This document shows positions 31,055-40,134 of a stretch of DNA of 64,000 nucleotides, in pieces. Source of the stretch: CAVSRC01 sp963762605 (GTDB taxonomy: Bacteria > Pseudomonadota > Alphaproteobacteria > Rhizobiales > Kaistiaceae). The stretch spans positions 248,001-312,000 of the forward strand of contig CAVXLJ010000017.1 of the NCBI GenBank assembly GCA_963762605.1, read 5' to 3'. Every line of letters starts with the position of its first letter. The stretch's first letter is position 1. The notes under the pieces are model-generated. The model saw nothing but the letters and a program-made list of their open reading frames with translations, did not search any database and was not told the DNA's origin. The position numbers and the translations under genes are program-made.

Positions 31055-31423
31055 ATGATCGTCAAGGGAAGCTGCCACTGCAAGGCGACGCAATTCGAGG
31101 TGAGCGCGACGCCGGAGAGCGTCACAGCCTGCACGTGCTCGTACTGCTCCAAGCGCGGGGCGCTGTGGGCGTATTACACGCCGAAAGAATTCCGCCTGAC
31201 GACGGCGCGCGACCGCGTCGCCACCTATCAGTGGAACAGCTACACGGTGCTGCACCACTTCTGCCCGGTCTGCGGCTGCACCACCTATTCGGAATCGCCG
31301 GACTGGTCGACCGGCAAGCCCGACTTCGACAATCCTCGGATCGGCGTCAACGCCCGCCTGTTCGACGATTTCGACCTGAAGGCCGTGGAACACAAGGAGG
31401 TCGACGGCAAGAACTTGTGGTGA
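31055..31423 (+). CDS. GFA family (glutathione-dependent formaldehyde-activating-like) zinc protein
   Basis: A 122-residue CENP-V/GFA fold protein. Zinc ligands: GSCHC near residue 6, TCSYCSKRG near 28-36 and FCPVCGC near 72-78, the usual spacing. Family members include glutathione-formaldehyde adduct-forming enzymes, but most have no known activity. It sits on the plus strand between glcE and glcD, breaking the glc operon. An upstream in-frame ATG at 31037 (MREHHVM) is possible. The C-terminal part has DNPRIGVNARLFDDFD, a conserved GFA ending. Confidence 0.85.
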   Translation: MIVKGSCHCKATQFEVSATPESVTACTCSYCSKRGALWAYYTPKEFRLTTARDRVATYQWNSYTVLHHFCPVCGCTTYSESPDWSTGKPDFDNPRIGVNARLFDDFDLKAVEHKEVDGKNLW

Positions 31424-31426
31424 CGC

Positions 31427-32878
31427 TCAGGTGGCCGGCGCAGCCCGCTCCGGCCGGCCTTCCAGCGGGAACACCTTGGCTGGATTAAGCAGCCAGGCGG
31501 GATCGAAGACGCTCTTCAGCCGCATCTGCTGGGCAAGATCGACAGAAGAGAACTGAACCGTCATCAGGTCGCGTTTCTCGACGCCCACCCCGTGCTCGCC
31601 GGTGAGGCAGCCGCCGACCTCGACGCAGAGCTTCAGCACGTCGGCGCCGGCAGCTTCAGCCTTCTCGATGTCGCCCGGCTTGTTGGCGTCGTAGAGGATG
31701 AGCGGGTGCAGATTGCCGTCGCCGGCATGGAAGATGTTGGAGACGGCCAGCCCATAGCCGGCGCAGATCTCGCCGACGCGGGTGAGCACCTCCGGCAGGC
31801 GCCCGGTGGGGATGACACCGTCCATGCACAGATAGTCGGAAATCTGGCCCATGGCGCCGAAGGCGGCCTTGCGCCCCTTCCAGATGGCGGCGCTCTCGGC
31901 CTCCGACTGCGATACCCGCACGACTTGGGGGGAAAACGCCTGGGCAGTCTTTGTGATGCGCTCGATCAGGTCGGCAATCTCGGCCTCGGAGCCCTCGACC
32001 TCGACGATGAGCAACGCCTCGACGTCGAGCGGGTAACCGGCATGAGCGAAGTTCTCGCAGGCGCGGATCGCCGGCCCGTCCATATACTCGATCGCCACGG
32101 GAACGATGCCCGAGCCGATGATGGCGGCGACGCAGCCGCCGGCGGCCTCGGCACTGGCGAAGCCCATGAGCATCGGACGGGCGCCTTCGGCGGCGCGCAG
32201 GATGCGCACCGTCACCTCGGTGACGACGCCGAGCTGGCCTTCCGAGCCGACGACAAGGCCGAGCAGATCGTAACCGGGCGCATCGAGATGAGCGCCGCCG
32301 ATCTCGATCACGGTGCCGTCGATCAGTACCATCTTCAGCCCGAGCACATTGTTGGTGGTGACGCCATATTTCAGGCAATGGGCGCCGCCGGAGTTCATGG
32401 CGACGTTGCCGGCAATCGTGCAGGCAAGCTGGCTGGAGGGATCGGGGGCGTAGAAGAAACCCTTGTGGGCGACGGCGTTGGAGATGTTGATGTTGGTGAC
32501 GCCGGCCTCGACCGTCGCCACCCGGTTGTCGTAATCGATGGCGATGATGCGGTTCATGCGCGCCAGGCCGAGGACAACCGCATCCGGCGAGGGCAGCGCG
32601 CCACCCGACAAGGATGTGCCGGCGCCGCGGGCAACCACCTTGACGCCCTCGGCGCCCAAGAATTTCAGCACGGCCGCCACTTCCTTCGTGGATGCCGGCA
32701 GGACGACGGCCAGCGGCACCGCGCGATAGGCGGTAAGCGCGTCGGTCTCATAGGCGCGCCGCTCGTCCTCTTGCGTGACGACGGCATCGGCGCCGACGAT
32801 GGCCGCCAGCCCGGCGACGATCGCCTCGCGGCGGGCAACGACCCGCTGGTCGATCTCGGGCATCGCGATGGCGGTCAT
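31427..32878 (-). CDS. glcD: Glycolate oxidase catalytic subunit GlcD
   Basis: A 483-residue FAD-linked oxidase. FAD-binding domain: KVVARGAGTSLSGGALPS and GLVVGSEGQLGVVTEVTVRI. The C-terminal FAD-oxidase domain has FHAGDGNLHPLIL and the closing CVEVGGCLTGEHGVG followed by a short helix. The start at 32878 precedes the family N terminus. It diverges from lutA across 136 bases. With glcE and glcF it oxidises glycolate to glyoxylate at the membrane face. Confidence 0.94.
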   Translation of the reverse strand: MTAIAMPEIDQRVVARREAIVAGLAAIVGADAVVTQEDERRAYETDALTAYRAVPLAVVLPASTKEVAAVLKFLGAEGVKVVARGAGTSLSGGALPSPDAVVLGLARMNRIIAIDYDNRVATVEAGVTNINISNAVAHKGFFYAPDPSSQLACTIAGNVAMNSGGAHCLKYGVTTNNVLGLKMVLIDGTVIEIGGAHLDAPGYDLLGLVVGSEGQLGVVTEVTVRILRAAEGARPMLMGFASAEAAGGCVAAIIGSGIVPVAIEYMDGPAIRACENFAHAGYPLDVEALLIVEVEGSEAEIADLIERITKTAQAFSPQVVRVSQSEAESAAIWKGRKAAFGAMGQISDYLCMDGVIPTGRLPEVLTRVGEICAGYGLAVSNIFHAGDGNLHPLILYDANKPGDIEKAEAAGADVLKLCVEVGGCLTGEHGVGVEKRDLMTVQFSSVDLAQQMRLKSVFDPAWLLNPAKVFPLEGRPERAAPAT

Positions 32879-33014
32879 GGCTTCCTCTCCTTTGGGGCCA
32901 TGACCATAGCGCAGCCGCGGCCGGCCGCCAAAACCGCGTGCCGAGCCATGTTGATAGAACCCCGTCCGGCCTGCTATCGAACGGGCACGCGGTTCGTCGC
33001 GTCTAGGAAGAACA

Positions 33015-33788
33015 ATGCCGGAAATGCAAGGCGCCCCGCGGGTCGGCCTGTTCGTGACCTGCCTGGTCGATCTGATTCGTCCGACCGTCGGCTTCGCCAC
33101 CGTGAAACTGCTGGAAGCCGCCGGCTGCACCGTTGAGGTGCCGAGCGCGCAGACCTGCTGCGGCCAGCCGGCCTACAATTCCGGCGACCGCAAGGACACC
33201 CGCGCCATCGCCGAGCAGGTGATCGCCGCCTTCGAGTCTTTCGACTATGTGGTGGCGCCGTCAGGTTCCTGCGCCGGCATGCTCAAGATCCACTATCCGA
33301 CGCTGTTTGCCGGCGACGCGGCCTGGGAGGCGCGCGTCGCAGCCTTTTCGGCAAAGGTGTTCGAGCTGGTCAGCTTCCTCGTCGATGTGCGCGGCATGAC
33401 CAAAGTCGAGGCTGCTTTCGATGGCTCGGTCACCTATCACGATTCCTGCGCCGGCCTGCGCGAGCTCGGCGTCCACGACCAGCCGCGCAAGCTCCTCAAG
33501 TCGGTCAGCGGACTGACCATCCGGGATCTCCCGGATTCGGATGCCTGCTGCGGCTTCGGCGGCACCTTCAGCGTGAAATATCCCGATATCTCCAACGGCA
33601 TCGTCGAGAAAAAGGCCGCCAACATCGTCGAAACCGGCGCCGGCACGCTGCTTGCCGGCGATCTCGGCTGTCTGATGAACATGGTCGGCAAGCTCCAGCG
33701 CCAGGGCCAGCCGGTCGCCGCGCGCCATGTCGCCGAGGTGCTCGCCGGCATGACCGATACGCCGCCGATAGGCGAGGCGAAGGGCTGA
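33015..33788 (+). CDS. lutA: L-lactate oxidation iron-sulfur protein LutA
   Basis: A 257-residue protein with two CCG domains: SAQTCCGQPAYNSG near residues 45-58 and SDACCGFGGTFSVKYPDIS near 176-194. LutA/YkgE belongs to the LutABC lactate utilisation complex. It is the first of three tightly packed genes; its TGA shares one base with the lutB ATG. A short leader (PEMQGAPRVGLFVTCLVDLIRPTVGF) begins with the family N terminus. Confidence 0.9.
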   Translation: MPEMQGAPRVGLFVTCLVDLIRPTVGFATVKLLEAAGCTVEVPSAQTCCGQPAYNSGDRKDTRAIAEQVIAAFESFDYVVAPSGSCAGMLKIHYPTLFAGDAAWEARVAAFSAKVFELVSFLVDVRGMTKVEAAFDGSVTYHDSCAGLRELGVHDQPRKLLKSVSGLTIRDLPDSDACCGFGGTFSVKYPDISNGIVEKKAANIVETGAGTLLAGDLGCLMNMVGKLQRQGQPVAARHVAEVLAGMTDTPPIGEAKG

Positions 33789-35209
33789 TGGACACCACCT
33801 CCCCCGCCTTCAAGCAAAACGCGCGGCACGCGCTCGGCGACGCGCAGTTGCAGAAGACGCTTGGCTTCGTGCGCGGGCGCTTCGTCTACAAGCGCCAGGA
33901 CGCGGTCGATGCGCTGCCCGAATTCGAGGCGCTGCGCGATAGCGCCAGCGAAATCAAGAACCACACGCTCAAACATCTCGACCTCTATCTCGAGGCCTTT
34001 GAGGAAAAGGTCACCAAGTCCGGCGGCGTCGTCCATTATGCCGAAAGCGCCGCCGACGCGCGCGCCGTCATCCTCGACATCTGCCGGAAGGTCGGCGCCA
34101 AGACGGTGACCAAGGGCAAGTCGATGCTCAGCGAGGAAATCGCCCTCAACGACCATCTCGAAGCCAACGGCATCGAGCCGGTGGAGACCGACCTCGGTGA
34201 ATACATCATCCAGATTCGCCACGAGCCGCCGAGCCACATCATCGCGCCGGCCGTGCATCTGACCAAGGAACAGGTGGCGGCGGATTTCCGCCGGGTACAT
34301 ACGGAACTGCCGGCCGACCGCGACCTCAGCGCGCCCGAGTCGCTGCTGGCCGAGGCGCGCGGCATCCTGCGCAAGCGCTTTCTCGCCGCCGATGTCGGTA
34401 TCACGGGCGCCAATTTCCTGGTCGCCGAGACCGGCACGTCGGTGATCGTCACCAATGAAGGCAATGGCGACCTCACCCAGATCCTGCCGCGGGTCCACAT
34501 CGTTCTGGCGTCGATCGAGAAGATCACGCCGACGCTGAACGACGTCAGCCAGATCCTGCGGCTGCTGGCGCGCTCGGCCACCGGCCAGGACATGACGGTC
34601 TACACCACGTTTTCGACCGGGCCGCGGCGACCGGAAGACCCCGACGGGCCTGAGGAATTTCACGTCGTCGTGCTCGACAACGGCCGCTCTGCCATGCTCG
34701 GCAGTGCGTTCGAGGACATGCTGCGCTGCATCCGCTGCGGCGCCTGCATCAATCACTGCCCGGTCTATCAAGAGGTCGGCGGCCACGCCTATGGCTGGGT
34801 CTATCCGGGACCGATGGGTTCGGTGCTCACCCCGACTCTGATCGGCGTCGACCAGGCCGGCCACCTGCCCAACGCCTCGACCTTCTGCGGACGCTGCGAA
34901 AGCGTATGCCCGATGAAGATCCCGCTACCCAACATGATGCGCCATTGGCGCGAGCGCGAGTTCGAGCGCCATCTGTCGCCGGCAACCTGGCGCTGGGGCA
35001 TCGGCATCTGGGCATGGGTCGCGCGCCACCCGCGCCTCTATCAGTTCGGCACCAAGCTGGTGATGCGCGCGCTCGGCAATCTCGGCGCCAGACGCGGCCG
35101 CTTCAGGCGGCTGCCGCTTGCCGGCGGCTGGACCAAGTACCGCGACATGCCGGCGCCCGAGGGACAGACCTTCCAGGAAATGTGGGCCGAGCGGAGGAAG
35201 GCGGCGTGA
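33788..35209 (+). CDS. lutB: L-lactate oxidation iron-sulfur protein LutB
   Basis: A 473-residue protein with an N-terminal LUD domain and two [4Fe-4S] clusters: CIRCGACINHCP (about residues 316-327) and CGRCESVCP (about 367-375). It closely resembles YkgF/LutB. The 3' end overlaps the lutC GTG. It should pass electrons from lactate to the quinone pool or to a partner protein together with LutA and LutC. Confidence 0.92.
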   Translation: MDTTSPAFKQNARHALGDAQLQKTLGFVRGRFVYKRQDAVDALPEFEALRDSASEIKNHTLKHLDLYLEAFEEKVTKSGGVVHYAESAADARAVILDICRKVGAKTVTKGKSMLSEEIALNDHLEANGIEPVETDLGEYIIQIRHEPPSHIIAPAVHLTKEQVAADFRRVHTELPADRDLSAPESLLAEARGILRKRFLAADVGITGANFLVAETGTSVIVTNEGNGDLTQILPRVHIVLASIEKITPTLNDVSQILRLLARSATGQDMTVYTTFSTGPRRPEDPDGPEEFHVVVLDNGRSAMLGSAFEDMLRCIRCGACINHCPVYQEVGGHAYGWVYPGPMGSVLTPTLIGVDQAGHLPNASTFCGRCESVCPMKIPLPNMMRHWREREFERHLSPATWRWGIGIWAWVARHPRLYQFGTKLVMRALGNLGARRGRFRRLPLAGGWTKYRDMPAPEGQTFQEMWAERRKAA

Positions 35210-35874
35210 GCGGGCGCGACGCCGTCTTCGGCAAGATCCGCCGCGCGCTTGGCGTCACCGGCGCCGAGCCCGCCCGCAATGCCGCTGTCGACAACCGCCT
35301 CAGCACGCGGCCGCGTGGCGTCATACCGGCACGCGGGCAGGTCTCGCCTGCCGAAAGGCTGGCCCTGTTCACGAAAATGGCCGAGACGTTCTCGGCCAGT
35401 GTGGCGCGGGTCGCCGAGGGAAGTCAGGTGCCGGCGGCGGTGGCCGACTTCCTGCGCCAGCGCAACCTGCCGGCGGCGGTGCGCATGGGCGACGATAAAC
35501 GCCTTGCCGCCATGCCCTGGGGTGATACGCAGATCGACGTGCGGCACGGCCGCTCTGACGGCAGTGACGCAGTCTCGGTTAGCCACGCGGTCGCGGGAAT
35601 CGCCGAATCCGGCACGCTGGTTCTCACCTCCGGCGTGGACAATCCGACGACGCTCAATTTTCTGCCGGAGTTGGCCATCGTCGTGCTCGACGCCGCCGAT
35701 CTTGCCGGCGATTACGAGACGGTGTGGGACCGCCTGTGGCCACCCGGCGGCGAAGGCAAGCTGCCGCGCACGGTGAACTACATCACCGGTCCGTCGCGCT
35801 CCGCCGATATCGAACAGACCCTGTTGCTTGGCGCCCACGGCCCGCGCAGCCTGCACATCATCGTCGTCGGCTAG
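35206..35874 (+). CDS. lutC: L-lactate oxidation LUD-domain protein LutC
   Basis: A 222-residue LUD-domain protein (YkgG/LutC). Its GTG overlaps the lutB stop codon, and its stop overlaps the convergent permease gene at 35871-35874. Conserved stretch: SVSHAVAGIAESGTLVLTSG and NYITGPSRSADIEQTLLLGAHGP. The first 30 residues (SGRDAVFGKIRRALG) are typical of the family. It completes lutABC, with no regulator gene alongside. Confidence 0.9.
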   Translation: MSGRDAVFGKIRRALGVTGAEPARNAAVDNRLSTRPRGVIPARGQVSPAERLALFTKMAETFSASVARVAEGSQVPAAVADFLRQRNLPAAVRMGDDKRLAAMPWGDTQIDVRHGRSDGSDAVSVSHAVAGIAESGTLVLTSGVDNPTTLNFLPELAIVVLDAADLAGDYETVWDRLWPPGGEGKLPRTVNYITGPSRSADIEQTLLLGAHGPRSLHIIVVG

Positions 35875-36737
35875 CGCTCGCTCCCCTGCCCCGTCCCGGC
35901 CCAGCCGTGCTGCTTGAGATAGTGCTCGAGGGCGCGGACCATGAGCGACAGGCTCATGGTCATCACCAGATAGAGGAAGGCGACGACGTTGTAGGTCTGG
36001 AAGAACAGGAAGGTCGAGGCCGAATAGACCTTGCCGATCTGGGTGATGTCCTGGACGCCGAGCGAGGAGACCAGCGCCGAATCCTTGATCATGGCGACGA
36101 AATCGTTGCCGAGCGGCGGCAGCACGGTCCGAAAGGCCTGCGGGAAGATGACGAAGCGGAAGGTCGCCAGCCGCGACAGGCCGAGCGCATGGGCGCCTTC
36201 GACCTGCTCGCGCGGCACCGATTCGATGCCGGCGCGGAAGATCTCCGAGAGGAAGGCCGAATAGCTGACGGTGAGCGCGAAGATCGCCCGCGCCGTCATG
36301 TCGAAGCCGCGCGTCGTCAGCCCGGGCAGGATGCCCCAGGCGATTGGCCAGGCGGCGAGCCAGTTCCACGCCGCCACCAGAGCCGGCGCGCCGACGAAGG
36401 CCACGTAGAACAAGAGCACCAGCACCGGCACGCCGCGCACGATCTCGACGTAGAACGTCGTCATTTCGCGGACGACGCGCAGGCGCGAACCGCGCCCTAG
36501 CGCGACCACAAGCCCGACGACCGCGGCGGCGGCGTAGGAGACCACCGACACCCAGGCCGTGGTGAAGACGCCGTTGCTGAGCGCGCGAAAAATCGTGCGG
36601 TAGTTGCCATCGACGACAAACAGCCAGCAGAGCAGCAGGCCCAGAAGCACCGCCGCGAGCAACCAAAACGGAAACTCGCGGCGCTGCGTCCTTGTGGACG
36701 GCGCGCTCAGAGAACGCGCCGTGTCGGCTTCCGTCAC
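35871..36737 (-). CDS. Amino-acid ABC importer, permease
   Basis: A 288-residue inner-membrane permease of the HisM/GlnP type. The EAA loop reads EGAHALGLSRLATFRFVIFP followed by QAFRTVLPPLGNDF. The predicted N terminus starts at a GTG that overlaps the stop of the binding-protein gene (GTGA). It probably works with that binding protein as a polar amino-acid importer. No ATP-binding subunit gene is beside it, so one elsewhere must serve. Confidence 0.9.
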   Translation of the reverse strand: MTEADTARSLSAPSTRTQRREFPFWLLAAVLLGLLLCWLFVVDGNYRTIFRALSNGVFTTAWVSVVSYAAAAVVGLVVALGRGSRLRVVREMTTFYVEIVRGVPVLVLLFYVAFVGAPALVAAWNWLAAWPIAWGILPGLTTRGFDMTARAIFALTVSYSAFLSEIFRAGIESVPREQVEGAHALGLSRLATFRFVIFPQAFRTVLPPLGNDFVAMIKDSALVSSLGVQDITQIGKVYSASTFLFFQTYNVVAFLYLVMTMSLSLMVRALEHYLKQHGWAGTGQGSER

Positions 36738-37522
36738 TGCTTGTTGTTGTAGTCGAAGAACCACTTCTTGTTGAGCGCGTCGAGCGTGCCGTCGTCCTTC
36801 ATCGACTTGATCGCGGCGTTGACCGGTTCGACGAGGTCCGAACCCTTCTTGAAGATGAAGCCGAACTCGTCGTGACCGATCGGGTCGCCGGCGATCTTGA
36901 ACGAATTGGGCGAGGCACCCATGTAGCCGGCGGCCGAGGCGTTATCCATGAACACGGCGTCGACATCACCGGCCTTGAGCGCCTGCACTGTGGCGCCGAA
37001 GGTGTCGAACAGCTTGATGCGCGGGCTCGGATTCTTGTCGTCGGTGCCGGTCACGTCGAGGGCGGTATAGAAGTTGGTGGTGCCCGCCTGCGCGCCGATG
37101 AGGAAATTGCCGGCGCCGAGCGACTTGGCGTCGGTGAAGCGCGTCTCGTTGGCGCGGACCAGCATGAACTGTTCCGAGACCATGTAGGGAATGGAGAAGT
37201 CGACCTGCTTGGCGCGATCGGCGGTGATGCTGATGCCGTCCATGCCGACGTCATAGAGGCCCTGCTGGACACCCTGGATCATGGTGTCCCAGCTCGACAG
37301 CTTCCACTCGACCTTGAGGTTGAGCCGCTTGGCGATCTCGTTGAACCCGTCATATTCCCAGCCGATGCCCTGGCCAGTCTTGGGATCGGCGAAGTTGAGC
37401 GGCGTATAGGCGTTCTCGGTGACCGCGATCACGGTCCGCCCCTTGAGGTCGGGCAGCGATTGGGCGTTGGCGACGCCCACGGTTGCGACCAGCGCCGCGG
37501 CGAAAATGGCAAGTGATTTCAT
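36734..37522 (-). CDS. Amino-acid ABC importer, periplasmic binding protein
   Basis: A 262-residue binding protein. Signal peptide: KSLAIFAAALVATVGVANA, cleaved near residue 20. Family 3 solute-binding motifs follow: YTPLNFAD, GWEYDGFNEIAKRL, YDVGMDGISITADRAKQVDFSIPYM, and GTTNFYTAL. The ligand is likely a polar or basic amino acid. It is the first gene of a coupled pair with the permease. Confidence 0.93.
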   Translation of the reverse strand: MKSLAIFAAALVATVGVANAQSLPDLKGRTVIAVTENAYTPLNFADPKTGQGIGWEYDGFNEIAKRLNLKVEWKLSSWDTMIQGVQQGLYDVGMDGISITADRAKQVDFSIPYMVSEQFMLVRANETRFTDAKSLGAGNFLIGAQAGTTNFYTALDVTGTDDKNPSPRIKLFDTFGATVQALKAGDVDAVFMDNASAAGYMGASPNSFKIAGDPIGHDEFGFIFKKGSDLVEPVNAAIKSMKDDGTLDALNKKWFFDYNNKQ

Positions 37523-37609
37523 TGATGTGCTCCCTGACGATCGTGCTTGGAATTCAATTCTAGCCGCCCGTGGGCGAAAGACCGAGTGGGCATTTTCAAG
37601 GCCGGTCCC

Positions 37610-38311
37610 TCACCCGATGAGCTTCACCCAGGCGCGGGCGAGTGCCAGGCCGGTGGCGTCGGCCTGTGGGCCATGGCGGGCGGCCTCCTGGCCGTGACGC
37701 TCGGGCCAGTCGGGCATCTCTTCGGCGATCACTTCGACGAAGTCCCGGTTCCAGCTCTCGACCAGCTTACGGTCGGCCTCGAAATGGAACTGGATGCCGT
37801 AGACGGCGCGGCCGATGCGGAAGGCCTGATGCTCGGTCATCGCGCTCGATGCCAGATGCGCCGCACCCGGCGGCAGGGTGAAGGTGTCGAGGTGCCAGTG
37901 GAACAGCGGCGCCCCCTCGCCCAGCGCCGAGAGCACCGGATCGTTGCGTCCGGCCGCGGTCGGCCTCACTTCGTGCCAGCCGAACTCGATGGGGCGGCCG
38001 AGCAGGTTCTCCGCACCGTGACCGCGGGCGACCAGCTGGGCCCCCAGGCAGATGCCGAGCACCGCCCTGTCGGCTTCGCCGAAGGCGCGGGTCAGCGCCG
38101 CGACCTTCGGCAGGTAGGGGTGCTCGTCGTCGTCCAGCGCGCTCTGTTCGCCGCCGAGCACAACCAGCCCATCATAGCCGTTGGGGCCATCGGGCAATGC
38201 CGAGCCGTTCCACACCCGGCGGAGGTCGGTTTCGACGCCGGCTTCGGCCAGCGCGGTGCCGACCTGGCCGAGCGTCGTTCCGGTATAGTTCTCAATGACC
38301 AGTACACGCAT
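37610..38311 (-). CDS. Class I glutamine amidotransferase-like protein
   Basis: A 233-residue GATase1 domain protein. The nucleophile elbow LGICLGAQ (about residues 93-100) and the downstream IQFHFE (His-x-x-Glu) are intact. The start at 38311 gives the family start MRVLVIENYTGTT. The role could be GMP-synthase-like hydrolysis of gamma-glutamyl compounds. No partner synthase domain or gene is next to it, so the physiological acceptor is unknown. Confidence 0.88.
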   Translation of the reverse strand: MRVLVIENYTGTTLGQVGTALAEAGVETDLRRVWNGSALPDGPNGYDGLVVLGGEQSALDDDEHPYLPKVAALTRAFGEADRAVLGICLGAQLVARGHGAENLLGRPIEFGWHEVRPTAAGRNDPVLSALGEGAPLFHWHLDTFTLPPGAAHLASSAMTEHQAFRIGRAVYGIQFHFEADRKLVESWNRDFVEVIAEEMPDWPERHGQEAARHGPQADATGLALARAWVKLIG

Positions 38312-38373
38312 CGTCGCAATCCACAGCTGAGACTTGGTAGCATGGTCGCGACGCCCGAACGAGCGGAAGAAGG

Positions 38374-39105
38374 ATGAAACCGATGCGCCTGGGCCAGTCA
38401 CGCACACCGCAGGGCATGCGGCTCTACGCCATCGGCGACGTGCATGGCTGCTACGACATGCTGACGGAGACCCACGAGAAGATCGCCGCCGACCTTGCCG
38501 GGCGTCCGGTTGCCGACCACCGCATCATCCATATCGGCGATTACACCGACCGCGGGGCCGATTCGGCCGGCGTTGTCGAGCGGCTGGCGCGGATGAGCGA
38601 AGCCGACAAGCGGGTGATTTGCCTGTGCGGCAATCATGATGCGCTGTTCACCGGATTCCTCAGCGACCCGGCGGAATACGGGCCGACCTGGCTTTCCAAT
38701 GGCGGTGGTGCGACGCTGCGCTCCTACGGCGTCACGCCAAGCCGTTCGCTCTTCGGATTCGATTATCACCGCCTGTCCGGGCAGCTGGCGCAAGCGCTGC
38801 CGCCGGTGCACCGTGCCTTCCTCTCGGCCCTGCCGCTCACCGCCGGTTTCGGCGATTATCTGTTCGTCCATGCCGGCATAAGGCCGGGGGTGCCACTGGA
38901 AGCCCAGGACCCGGAAGACCTGATCTGGATTCGCGAGGACTTTCTGTGGGATGGCAGCGACCACGGCGTCGTGGTGGTCCACGGCCATACGCCGGCACAT
39001 GCGCCGGAGGTGCTGCCCAACCGCATCAACATCGATACCGGCGCGGTCTATGGCGGTCCGCTGACCTGCCTGGCGCTGGAAGGGACGGAATACCGGTTCC
39101 TGTAG
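38374..39105 (+). CDS. Metallophosphoesterase, bacterial PP2A-like serine/threonine phosphatase
   Basis: A 243-residue phosphoesterase with the complete metal motifs GDVHG, GDYTDRG and GNHD, followed by FVHAG and the closing VVVHGHTP. This pattern matches bacterial serine/threonine phosphatases of the PrpA/PrpB and diadenosine tetraphosphatase group. The physiological substrate is not determinable. It is divergent from the amidotransferase gene across 62 bases. Confidence 0.9.
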   Translation: MKPMRLGQSRTPQGMRLYAIGDVHGCYDMLTETHEKIAADLAGRPVADHRIIHIGDYTDRGADSAGVVERLARMSEADKRVICLCGNHDALFTGFLSDPAEYGPTWLSNGGGATLRSYGVTPSRSLFGFDYHRLSGQLAQALPPVHRAFLSALPLTAGFGDYLFVHAGIRPGVPLEAQDPEDLIWIREDFLWDGSDHGVVVVHGHTPAHAPEVLPNRINIDTGAVYGGPLTCLALEGTEYRFL

Positions 39106-39132
39106 GATCTTTGTCGTCCGCTTTCTTCCGCC

Positions 39133-39236
39133 CGTCATCCTCCGCGCAAGCGGAGGATCGGCCGGCGACAGGCTCGGCGCCGCCGTATTCGCGGAGAACG
39201 ATCCTCCGATCTCGCTTCGCTCGTCGGAGGATGACG
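39133..39236. repeat. Nested palindromic intergenic repeat
   Basis: A 104-bp element with outer inverted arms CGTCATCCTCCG (39133-39144) and CGGAGGATGACG (39225-39236). Two hairpins sit inside: ATCCTCCG / CGGAGGAT (39137-39158) and ATCCTCCGA / TCGGAGGAT (39201-39232). This layout matches dispersed palindromic elements found between genes in rhizobial genomes. I see no second copy in this window. Confidence 0.7.
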
Positions 39237-39270
39237 ATGGGTCGGGCAGGTGAAGACGGCGTCCAAACGC

Positions 39271-39297
39271 AAAACGGCGCGGCCGGGGCCGCGCCGT
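39271..39297 (-). terminator. Rho-independent terminator of the peroxiredoxin gene
   Basis: On the minus strand, a 10-bp stem ACGGCGCGGC / GCCGCGCCGT with loop CCCG is followed by TTTTGCGTTT. It lies 26 bases after the peroxiredoxin stop. Confidence 0.85.
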
Positions 39298-39322
39298 CGC
39301 GATTCCTGCGTCGTGGCGCCGG

Positions 39323-39979
39323 TTACTTCGGCTGCGGCACGATGCGGATATAGGGCTTCGGCTCCTTCCAGCCGGCCGGCCAGATCTTCCTGGCTTCTTC
39401 GTTGCTGAGCGAGCCGCCGATGACGACATCCTCGCCCGGCTTCCAGTTGGCCGGGGTGGCCACCTTGAACTTGGCGGTCAGCTGGATGGAATCGACGGCG
39501 CGCAGGATCTCGTCGAAGTTGCGCCCGGTCGACATGGGATAGGCCATCATCAGCTTGATCTTCTTGTCGGGGCCGATGACGTAGACCGTGCGCACGGTCT
39601 GATTGTCGGCGGCGGTGCGCGGCCCGGACGGGTCGGCGGCGGCCGGCAGCATGTCGTAGAGCTTCGACACCGTGAGGTCGGCGTCGCCGATCATCGGGAA
39701 GTTGAGCGCCGTCCCTTGCGTCTCCTCGATGTCCTTTGACCATTTGCCATGGCTGTCGACGGGATCGGCGCTGAGGCCGATCAGCTTGACGTTACGTTTG
39801 TCGAAATCGGGCTTGAGCCTGGCGGCGGTGCCGAGCTCGGTGGTGCAGATGGGCGTGAAATCCTTGGGGTGGGAGAAGAGGATGCCCCAGCTGTCACCCA
39901 GCCATTGGTGGAAGCGGATCTTGCCTTCGGTGGTCTCGGCCTCGAAATCCGGTGCGGTGTCGCCAATACGCAGCGCCAT
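39323..39979 (-). CDS. 1-Cys peroxiredoxin (Prx6 type)
   Basis: A 218-residue thiol peroxidase. The peroxidatic Cys45 lies in FSHPKDFTPICTTELG; the resolving Cys of typical 2-Cys enzymes is absent. The Prx6-type C-terminal domain extends to residue 218, as in eukaryotic Prx6. The start at 39979 begins MALRIGDTAPDF. It may recycle with glutathione; a glutamate-cysteine ligase gene is also in the window at 42.5 kb but not adjacent. Confidence 0.93.
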   Translation of the reverse strand: MALRIGDTAPDFEAETTEGKIRFHQWLGDSWGILFSHPKDFTPICTTELGTAARLKPDFDKRNVKLIGLSADPVDSHGKWSKDIEETQGTALNFPMIGDADLTVSKLYDMLPAAADPSGPRTAADNQTVRTVYVIGPDKKIKLMMAYPMSTGRNFDEILRAVDSIQLTAKFKVATPANWKPGEDVVIGGSLSNEEARKIWPAGWKEPKPYIRIVPQPK

Positions 39980-40134
39980 GATGCAGTCTCCTGTTTCTAA
40001 TTCTTCTAAGCTGGCCCGGATGTAGGCGACCGCCCGACCGGCCGCAAGCGAGGCTATTCGCCGCGCTCGGGCGCAATTGGAAAAGGCGTTCGGCCAGCGG
40101 CCGCACCGCGCATTTCCATTCCAGCGGGCTGGTT

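Noticed and set aside
31592..33136. A 514-codon plus-strand frame
   Set aside because: Opposite glcD, which has a full FAD-oxidase domain; antisense artefact.
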